Shown piece after piece: positions 42,366-47,726 of a DNA stretch of 47,726 bases (position 1 is its first letter; every line of letters starts with the position of its first letter). The stretch lies in NCBI GenBank assembly GCA_002386525.1, contig DGIS01000030.1, positions 64,376 through 112,101 of the forward strand. Direction: 5' to 3'. The position numbers and the translations under genes are program-made. The notes beneath the pieces were generated by a model, which ran no database searches, had not been told where the DNA came from, and worked only from the letters and a program-made list of their open reading frames with translations. The stretch is from Sphingobacterium sp. UBA4616. GTDB taxonomy: Bacteria > Bacteroidota > Bacteroidia > Sphingobacteriales > Sphingobacteriaceae.

Positions 42366-42977
42366 ATGAAAAAATTATTATTATCTGCAGCAATTTTATT
42401 TGGATCAATGGGCGCATTTGCACAAGGAGGATTGGGTTATGGATTACGTGCGGGTGTAAATATTCCTAAATATTCCATGGACAATGGTAGTACAAAATCT
42501 ATCACAGGATTTTTTGTGACAGGTTATTTGGATGCACCAATTTCACCAACATTTTCTATTCAGCCAGGATTATCCCTGCAAAATAAAGGTGGGAAAGAAT
42601 CCATCAGCGAAGGATCAAGTGAAAATAAAGTAACTATTATGTCTTTGGATATCCCAGTCAATTTAGTAGCTAAATGGCCTACTGGTGCGTCCGGTAATTT
42701 CTTTGTTGGCGCAGGACCATATGTCGGTTTTGGATTAAGTGGCAAAAGTAAGCAAACTCTTGCCGGTGTCACAACGGAAGATGATATTAAGTTTGGCAGT
42801 GGTTCTGGAGACGAAATGAAGCGTACCGATTTTGGTGTAAATTTCTTAGCAGGTTATCAATTAACCAACGGATTTCAGATCAATGCTGGTTATGGTTTAG
42901 GTTTGACGAACTTATCACCTAATGTTGGTTCGGCTAAAAACAGAGTTTGGTCCGTTGGTATCGGTTTCGGACTATAA
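42366..42977 (+). CDS. PorT-like outer-membrane beta-barrel protein
   Basis: A 203-residue exported protein with a clear signal peptide (MKKLLLSAAILFGSMGAFAQ); I use ATG 42366 rather than a TTG at 42357. The mature part alternates hydrophobic and polar residues in about eight strands (GLGYGLRAGVNIPKYS, TGFFVTGYLDAPI, FFVGAGPYVGFGLSG, VNFLAGYQLTNGFQINAGYGLGLTNL, NRVWSVGIGFGL), ending with an aromatic/hydrophobic strand, as in small outer-membrane barrels. The function is unknown; a general porin or PorT-like protein is likely. Confidence 0.85.
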   Translation: MKKLLLSAAILFGSMGAFAQGGLGYGLRAGVNIPKYSMDNGSTKSITGFFVTGYLDAPISPTFSIQPGLSLQNKGGKESISEGSSENKVTIMSLDIPVNLVAKWPTGASGNFFVGAGPYVGFGLSGKSKQTLAGVTTEDDIKFGSGSGDEMKRTDFGVNFLAGYQLTNGFQINAGYGLGLTNLSPNVGSAKNRVWSVGIGFGL

Positions 42978-43008
42978 GAAATATAAGTACTTAAACTTAT
43001 TATGAGGA

Positions 43009-43038
43009 AAGAGTCCCTGCGGTTGTGGGGACTTTTTT
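43009..43038 (+). terminator. Terminator of the barrel gene
   Basis: AGTCCC (43012-43017) pairs with GGGACT (43028-43033), followed by TTTTT. Confidence 0.82.
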
Positions 43039-43093
43039 AATGGATTAAACTTAAATCGACCTAAATTGTTATTTTTATGCAAAAGATAGCTGT

Positions 43094-44227
43094 ATGAAAA
43101 GATTTCTTACTTTACCATTCTATGTGAAGTTGGCCAGTGTACTTATTAGTATTCTCCTGTTAGGTTATTTAGCAAAGATTGGTGATACCATCCTTGTCCC
43201 GATGATCTTGGGATTGCTATTCTCCCTGCTTTTGATACCGTTGAGCAATTTTATGGAACGTAAACTACGCTTCCCAAGAACATTAGCGGGCATTTTGAGT
43301 GTGATATTATTCTTCGGAGTTTTGGGGTATGGGCTTTTTCTATTAGCTTCCCAACTCACACTTCTTAAGGAAGATTTTCCAGCATTTAAAGAGCAGATCA
43401 TGGATGGTGCGAGTAAACTGCAAAGCTGGGTGAGTGAACAATTTGGCATAAGGCACAAAGAGCAGATGGAATTCATCAATAAGACGGCCTCGAAGTCCGT
43501 GGATTCTGGTACGCTATTTCTAGGAACGGCATTGGTTTCACTTTCCTCCATGTTTATATTATTTGTTTTTACTTTCCTTTATACATTTTTTCTCCTCATC
43601 TATAGAGGGCATATCGTGAAGTTTCTTCTATTTGTCAATCGTGTCGAAGACCGGCCCATTGTGGTCGATGTAGTACAGCAGGTACAGTATGTCGTCAAAA
43701 AGTATCTCATTGGTTTATTGATCCAGATGAGCTTAGTTTCCCTTTTGGTCTTTATAGTTTTGTCATTGATTGGTGTCAAATATAGTTTGCTTTTAGCTTT
43801 AATTACAGGGGTGTTTAATGTGCTGCCTTATGTAGGTATTTTCTCCTCTATGCTGATTATTGCCATTCTGACTTTTGCTACATCCTCTTTTACTCATGTT
43901 GTCTTGGTGATCATAGCCCTTATTATTGTGCATATGATAGACAGTAATTTCATCGTGCCGAAGATTGTTGGTTCTAAGGTGAAAGTTAATTCGCTATTTG
44001 CTATGCTCTCCATTATTATAGGTGAGATGGTATGGGGGATCTCGGGTATGTTTTTGGCTATACCAATCTTAGCTATCGTTAAGATTGTGATGGACCGGAT
44101 CAAAGAGCTTAAACCTTGGGGATTTCTATTAGGGGAAGAAGATAGCAAAGATGAGGTGTATAATGATCTCTATGAAACATTAAATCCTATTGAGAAGGAG
44201 ATTATTGAAAATGAGGCGAATGAGTAG
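43094..44227 (+). CDS. AI-2E family membrane transporter
   Basis: A 377-residue inner-membrane protein of the AI-2E (YdiK/TqsA) family with about seven to eight helices. It has the N-terminal pair VKLASVLISILLLGYLAKIGDTILVPMILGLLFSLLL-type segment, a central soluble stretch (about 95-150) and the family region ALITGVFNVLPYVG, then DSNFIVPKIVGSKVKVN. Members export small molecules or act as Na+/H+ antiporters; transport of autoinducer-2 is not demonstrated for most. A short acidic tail ends the protein. It stands alone, convergent with the lipoprotein gene. Confidence 0.86.
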   Translation: MKRFLTLPFYVKLASVLISILLLGYLAKIGDTILVPMILGLLFSLLLIPLSNFMERKLRFPRTLAGILSVILFFGVLGYGLFLLASQLTLLKEDFPAFKEQIMDGASKLQSWVSEQFGIRHKEQMEFINKTASKSVDSGTLFLGTALVSLSSMFILFVFTFLYTFFLLIYRGHIVKFLLFVNRVEDRPIVVDVVQQVQYVVKKYLIGLLIQMSLVSLLVFIVLSLIGVKYSLLLALITGVFNVLPYVGIFSSMLIIAILTFATSSFTHVVLVIIALIIVHMIDSNFIVPKIVGSKVKVNSLFAMLSIIIGEMVWGISGMFLAIPILAIVKIVMDRIKELKPWGFLLGEEDSKDEVYNDLYETLNPIEKEIIENEANE

Positions 44228-44338
44228 GTTTTCTAAATATCTCTAATCCATTGTTTAGTTAATACAATTTTATTAAACGTTTTATTTTGTGATAGGCTTA
44301 TTCGAGTAACGAGAAGTTGTTTCCTAGACTTGTTTGAT

Positions 44339-44372
44339 AAAAAAACAGGAAATCCAGAAAGGATCTCCTGTT
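44339..44372 (-). terminator. Terminator of the large lipoprotein gene
   Basis: Minus strand AACAGGAGATCC pairs with GGATTTCCTGTT (one U-G pair), loop TTTCT, then T-run. An open frame over this region (44233-44523) is not coding. Confidence 0.85.
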
Positions 44373-44410
44373 GTGATGCTTTCACCAATTTTCGCTTAAA
44401 TGATAGATAT

Positions 44411-45970
44411 TTACTGAACTCTTCGTGGTTCAATGCCAATTGTATACATCCCGGAGCTATATTCTCTCGTTGTATAGGATGATCCATCAAATCCTGTGAT
44501 GACCTTATCAGCAAAATTGACAATAACGTCTCCTAGTTGATCACTTTGTTTAGTGATTTTGTAAGAAACTGTGGTAGTCCTGTCTTCTTCTAAACTTGCG
44601 CCGAATTTTAATCCAATTTTCACCTTTTCACCAAATCCTGCATCAATTCCAAAATTGGTTGCGAATTTAACTACTCGGGTTTCCGATCTACTTTCTTCTA
44701 CTGTGTCATCGACCTCTTCTACGATTATTTTAATAGTTGACGCATATTCGTCAAGATTCCAATTAAATAGTTGGATATTAAGCGGTACTTTTTTGGGAGT
44801 TATGGATTCGATTTCCCACGTAACAAGCTGAATCATCCCTAGACCCTTACCTTTTTTATATTTTGCATCGTATAAGTCGTATGCGTTGATCGTTAAATAT
44901 TTATCAAAACTAGAGCCGACACTATTTTTTGAATTGACTAGTATATTTACTTTAAATCTAAAAGCATTTCCAGTCCAGGCGCTTGTTGGTGGAATTCCAT
45001 TAGCATATAGTCCATGAATTTTAGGATTATTAAGGGGATCTCCATCTTGGTCAGAGATAATACCTAAGCTACTAGCATCGTTCATCCTAAAAGATGTTAT
45101 ATGTTCTTGGTAGTCATAATTAAATTTGCCCTTAGTCTGACCAGGCGTAATGTCATAATAGATAAGGTCTCGTTGCCAGCCATCTGTATTCTTGTAAGTG
45201 TCATACGCCGTCTTGATTTTAGAATCGATAGAAGAAGCATTTATGGTTGATGCTCTAAGTTTTGGTGAAGATTTTTGATTTTTTTTATTTAAGCCATTAA
45301 ATGCCTCATCTAAAAATTCAAAAGTATATAAACTACCTTTTAATAGGTGTTTGTCTGAACCTTTTTCTTTATTGCCATTGGAAGCTTTAATAGAATTACC
45401 TGCACCTGAGCTTACTTTTACTACTTCGTTTTCTTTTATGACGACAACTGGAAACGAAGGGATATATTTTGCTTCTAAAATATATTCTTCGCCCTTCTCA
45501 TTCACTATTGGGACATTGGCCGTTGTATTCAGGGTATAAGCCACTTGCGGTATTTCTGTTTTTGTATCCCATTTTTCAGCAGAAAAACTATCCATGGGTA
45601 ACTTAGGAACAAAAATTGTAAGCGTTGGATATAGTCGATCCAATTCATTCAAATTTTCTTTCTTTTCGTATTGCTCTGCAATGATATCTTTAAATTTCTT
45701 ATCACCGATCACTTCATCTTTTACCATCTGATAAAGAATATCATAATCTTGATCAAATTTTTTAAGAGCCTCATTTTTTATAAACGCTCTTAATTCTGGA
45801 TTTGAAGCTAAGGCTTTAGCAAAAGCTTTGGAAAATTCCTGCTTGTAGACAGATTTTGAGTCTAACAAATTTTGTTCGGTTTGTTGTTGGTTACTCTCTG
45901 AAGAGAGGTGGTCTTTCTTACAGGCTATTATACTTGAAAGTAAAATAGCTGACAATACAATTTTTCTCAT
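44411..45970 (-). CDS. Large lipoprotein of unknown function
   Basis: A 519-residue predicted lipoprotein (Cys17 in SSIIACKKD). The N-terminal third (about 18-120) is helical and charged; the middle is beta-rich (ENEVVKVSSGAG; WQRDLIYYDITPGQTKG). The last 120 residues show alternating polar/hydrophobic strands rich in Thr and Ser (RSETRVVKFATNFGIDAGFG, KIGLKFGASLEEDRTTTVSY), reminiscent of membrane-interacting beta-hairpins in pore-forming proteins, but I cannot name a family. It has its own terminator, and no neighbour shares its strand closely. Confidence 0.7.
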   Translation of the reverse strand: MRKIVLSAILLSSIIACKKDHLSSESNQQQTEQNLLDSKSVYKQEFSKAFAKALASNPELRAFIKNEALKKFDQDYDILYQMVKDEVIGDKKFKDIIAEQYEKKENLNELDRLYPTLTIFVPKLPMDSFSAEKWDTKTEIPQVAYTLNTTANVPIVNEKGEEYILEAKYIPSFPVVVIKENEVVKVSSGAGNSIKASNGNKEKGSDKHLLKGSLYTFEFLDEAFNGLNKKNQKSSPKLRASTINASSIDSKIKTAYDTYKNTDGWQRDLIYYDITPGQTKGKFNYDYQEHITSFRMNDASSLGIISDQDGDPLNNPKIHGLYANGIPPTSAWTGNAFRFKVNILVNSKNSVGSSFDKYLTINAYDLYDAKYKKGKGLGMIQLVTWEIESITPKKVPLNIQLFNWNLDEYASTIKIIVEEVDDTVEESRSETRVVKFATNFGIDAGFGEKVKIGLKFGASLEEDRTTTVSYKITKQSDQLGDVIVNFADKVITGFDGSSYTTREYSSGMYTIGIEPRRVQ

Positions 45971-46571
45971 TATTAAAGTTAAATTATGTAATTAAATATC
46001 GTAAATATAAATATTTATTATCCTTTTTTTTGAGTTTTGTGTTATTTTTATTTCTTGTGTTTGTTTTATTAAAAGCTTTAATATCTATTTTTTTATAGTC
46101 TATTGGTTATTTTTAGGTGAAAGGATGATTTTTTGTAAATTAAATTTTCTTACATTTTTCATATTCTATGTTTTTTAAACATCCCATTTTCAAATGGTTA
46201 TTTTGTAATCACTTCCGTCTTAAAATTTGTTTATGATGAGGTTGAATAAATAATTTAATTTCGGTATTATAAGATGGAGAATCTAGATTCAAGTGGTTCA
46301 GCTTGTGGTAAATAGTTTATCTTCCACCGCTAATTGTTTACTTCAACGATCGTAAATAAGAAGTGTAGTAAAGTTTCCGATTTAGGTTCTTGACCGCCTA
46401 AACCGAATTTATGTTTAATAATTCTTCTGAAAAAGCACAGCGAATTTTTCTGCCGATCTTAAATTAGCAAGGTGCCTGCAATAGGAAAATTCCTGAATTA
46501 TATTTGAAGTACATAGCGGAAAAGTAGTAGTCTATCGATATGTTGCAATCTATTGTTTAGATATAAAGATC
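45971..46571. other. 600-base region without genes
   Basis: AT-rich upstream region of the large lipoprotein and downstream region of the XRE gene. One hairpin is visible, CGATTTAGG / CCTAAACCG (46378-46405; complete only in minus-strand RNA, with one G-U pair), without a T-run. No gene is supported. Confidence 0.5.
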
Positions 46572-46805
46572 TTATCTCATTTGAGAGAAATCTAGTAAAT
46601 CATTGGCCGTCGTTCCTAATGCATCTGCGATTTGAACTAAAATAAACGCTGTAGGATTTGCACCTTGACGTTCATAGCGGTTAATAAATTGTTTATCCTT
46701 ATTGATCATAGAGGCCAATTCTCCTTGTTCTATTTTTTTTTCTGTTCTAAGTTGTTCGATACGGCGGCCAAGTTTAATGCGAAAAGCCTTTTGATTTTGA
46801 TCCAT
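46572..46805 (-). CDS. XRE-family HTH regulator
   Basis: A 77-residue protein that is essentially one Cro/CI-type helix-turn-helix domain: RIEQLRTEKKIEQGELASMINKDKQFINRYERQGANPTAFILVQIADALG follows the five-helix pattern (helix 2 near 28-34, recognition helix near 38-45), ending NDLLDFSQ. It has no extra effector domain. It faces a plus-strand promoter whose -33 element is covered by an 18-base dyad, so it is a candidate repressor of that promoter and possibly of itself. Confidence 0.9.
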   Translation of the reverse strand: MDQNQKAFRIKLGRRIEQLRTEKKIEQGELASMINKDKQFINRYERQGANPTAFILVQIADALGTTANDLLDFSQMR

Positions 46806-46837
46806 TTCGTTAAAATCGGCATAATGAAAAAATAATG

Positions 46838-46855
46838 GTCAACAAATTTGTTTAC
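46838..46855. promoter_or_regulatory. Dyad operator candidate for the XRE regulator
   Basis: The sequence GTCAACAAATTTGTTTAC is palindromic except at one pair; the core AACAAATTTGTT is perfect. It lies 33 bases upstream of the XRE start codon and covers the -33 TTTG (46847-46850) of the divergent promoter. Confidence 0.65.
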
Positions 46856-46877
46856 TAATGATTTATGTTTATATTTG
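46847..46877 (+). promoter_or_regulatory. Strong plus-strand promoter divergent from the XRE gene
   Basis: TTTG (46847-46850), 19 bases, TATATTTG (46870-46877): both elements match the Bacteroidota consensus. Predicted initiation is near 46883. The transcript has no substantial reading frame for the next 500 bases. Confidence 0.75.
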
Positions 46878-46937
46878 TCTTATGAATTGATTATGATATG
46901 AAATTTTAATAAAATATTGAAGAAATAGATATTTATA

Positions 46938-47129
46938 AGTCTTGCACTCCATTCTCAGGCCTAGTGGCAAGGCAGCAGGAATATCTCACGCTTTCAATGA
47001 AAAAATGCTATTTTTGCATTAATTCATTGAAGTGTGGGGCTGCTGTTCACCTGTCGCGACTTTAGGCCTGAGAATCTTTTGGAGTACGGGATGCAGCCCC
47101 CTCTTTTGCGACTGCCTCTTTGCAAGACT
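46938..47129 (+). ncRNA. Candidate structured RNA: 192-base nested hairpin
   Basis: Nested complementary arms from outside in: AGTCTTGCA (46938-46946) with TGCAAGACT (47121-47129); ACTCC with GGAGT; ATTCTCAGGCCTA (46951-46963) with TAGGCCTGAGAAT (47063-47075); AGG with CCT; CAGCAG (46973-46978) with CTGCTG (47040-47045); CACGCTTTCAATGAA (46987-47001) with TTCATTGAAGTGTG (47023-47036, one bulge); apical AATGC/GCATT. An alternative pairing GGGGCTGC (47036-47043) with GCAGCCCC (47093-47100) competes with part of this. Such nested complementarity is far beyond chance. The class of RNA is unknown; a retron-like or regulatory RNA is conceivable. Confidence 0.55.
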
Positions 47130-47393
47130 CGTTACCAATAAAACGAGTTATGAAAAAACAAATTATCAAAAACAAAATCAAGCCAGCAGAGTAGCTCTGT
47201 CTGTAAAGTCATATAATGACTTTCCCATAATCTTGAAGAGCGTAGCGACCCTATTATATACCTTTGAAAACACCATTCCAACGCTCTTAGATTTAGCTAT
47301 TAACCATTATTTTTTATTGTGGCCTAAGCTAGGTTTAGGAGCTTTGGATACATTCGTTTATATCGATATCTGAATTCTTTCCTTTAGGCCGCA
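47127..47393 (+). repeat. Series of inverted repeats downstream of the long hairpin
   Basis: ACTCGTT/AACGAGT (47127-47148); CAGAG/CTCTG (47187-47199); AAAGTCAT-ATA-ATGACTTT (47205-47223, perfect); AAGAGCGT (47236-47243) with ACGCTCTT (47281-47288); TTGTGGCCTAAG-type arm (47318-47328) with CTTTAGGCCGCA-type arm (47383-47393, two G-U pairs). None is followed by a real T-run. The region is non-coding. Confidence 0.6.
47150..47194 (+). CDS. Possible 14-residue basic peptide
   Basis: An open frame ATG to TAG directly after the long hairpin, coding MKKQIIKNKIKPAE. It is basic and in the predicted transcript. It may be a leader peptide or chance; there is no further support. Confidence 0.2.
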   Translation: MKKQIIKNKIKPAE

Positions 47394-47413
47394 GCCATTA
47401 AAACCTTTTAAAA

Positions 47414-47719
47414 ATGACCAATTTTTACAAGGGTGGGAGAGAACTGTCTAAAGGAAAAGATTTCTCCGGCTCACCAGAAATTAAATCAAAAAAAATCAGG
47501 GTTCAATTACCTGAGTTACTAGCCAGTTTTCAACTGTATTTTACCCGTATATTTCAAGTATGCGTTAAGCACTACTTAAGCACAGATATAGCACTATTTA
47601 CGCAATTGTTGCGTAAGAAAATTGACAATGGAAAAATGTATTATAAAGGTACTTGTCCAGTGCTACAAAAACGCTTGCAGAGCAGCGATCAAAAAATAAC
47701 TAAGCATGTCCATTCCTGA
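47414..47719 (+). CDS. Doubtful hypothetical protein at the window edge
   Basis: An open frame of 101 codons (MTNFYKGGRELSKGKDF...). No motif is recognised. The frame includes the perfect palindrome TTACGCAA-TTG-TTGCGTAA (47598-47616) and short repeats of GCACTA, so the structured region may continue here and the frame could be accidental. If real, it would be the first protein of the transcript starting near 46883. Confidence 0.3.
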   Translation: MTNFYKGGRELSKGKDFSGSPEIKSKKIRVQLPELLASFQLYFTRIFQVCVKHYLSTDIALFTQLLRKKIDNGKMYYKGTCPVLQKRLQSSDQKITKHVHS

Positions 47720-47726
47720 AAAAGGT

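Noticed and set aside
44233..44523. A 96-codon minus-strand frame overlapping the end of the large lipoprotein gene
   Set aside because: It is out of frame with the lipoprotein and crosses that gene's terminator hairpin; no protein features are seen.
46938..47726. Group II intron or tmRNA at the right end
   Set aside because: No domain V-like sequence, no convincing intron 5' end with a downstream maturase in the window, and no tRNA-like ends or tag frame typical of tmRNA.
1..47726. CRISPR arrays, prophage genes or intact insertion sequences
   Set aside because: No regularly spaced direct repeats, transposase, integrase or phage structural genes were seen on either strand.

Overview
The window looks like chromosomal DNA from a member of the Bacteroidota, most likely Sphingobacteriaceae (Sphingobacterium or a close relative). 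The evidence is the repeated Bacteroidota-type promoter (TTG, about 20 bases, TAnnTTTG), the weak use of Shine-Dalgarno sites, the family-typical genes (DUF4292 lipoprotein, EnvC-like LytM protein, META lipoprotein, DUF1080 protein, PorT-like barrel, split transketolase) and moderate-to-low GC. The genus is an inference from gene content. Nearly all of the window is ordinary core genome; the last 1.8 kb is different.

Layout. 50-2738 (minus): ribosomal run rplM-rpsI-rpsB, then a terminator-like hairpin, then tsf. 2973-8848 (plus): envelope genes (TPR protein, DUF4292 lipoprotein, EnvC-like amidase activator, tatA, a LysM lytic transglycosylase). 8858-10059 (minus): a PyrR-like phosphoribosyltransferase and an NlpC/P60 hydrolase. 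10366-15555 (plus): the threonine operon thrA-thrB-thrC, preceded by a Thr/Ile-rich leader peptide and an attenuator hairpin. 15676-18139 (plus): RlmI-like rRNA methyltransferase and an Fsr-like MFS exporter. 18220-26654 (minus): Tat-exported SGNH hydrolase, class III aminotransferase, an ECF sigma/anti-sigma/Spy-like trio behind a split transketolase, Nfu, purB, then two tandem small lipoproteins to 27024. 27379-28728 (plus): acyl-CoA dehydrogenase. 28837-35020 (minus): META lipoprotein, yidC, pyrG, a CBM9-like protein, rplS. 35363-38716: three identical tRNA-Pro(UGG) genes, with a FtsX-type ABC permease between copies 1 and 2. 38846-44227: DUF1080 protein, Smr protein, a small unknown, cutC, a small basic protein behind tRNA-Cys, a beta-barrel protein and an AI-2E family transporter. 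44411-45970 (minus): a large lipoprotein I do not recognise.

The right end (46572-47726) is the most unusual part. A small XRE repressor-like gene faces a plus-strand promoter whose -33 element lies inside an 18-base dyad. The predicted transcript has almost no coding potential and contains a 192-base nested imperfect hairpin followed by a series of further perfect or near-perfect inverted repeats. I cannot assign it to a known RNA or mobile-element class; the window ends before any partner gene can be identified.

Functional links: the thr genes form a complete aspartate-to-threonine branch under apparent translational attenuation; EnvC-like, MltD-like and NlpC/P60 proteins are peptidoglycan remodelling factors; TatA and the twin-arginine SGNH hydrolase illustrate Tat export; the sigma/anti-sigma/Spy-like trio looks like an envelope-stress module. 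All functional statements come from sequence motifs read by eye; no database search was run.
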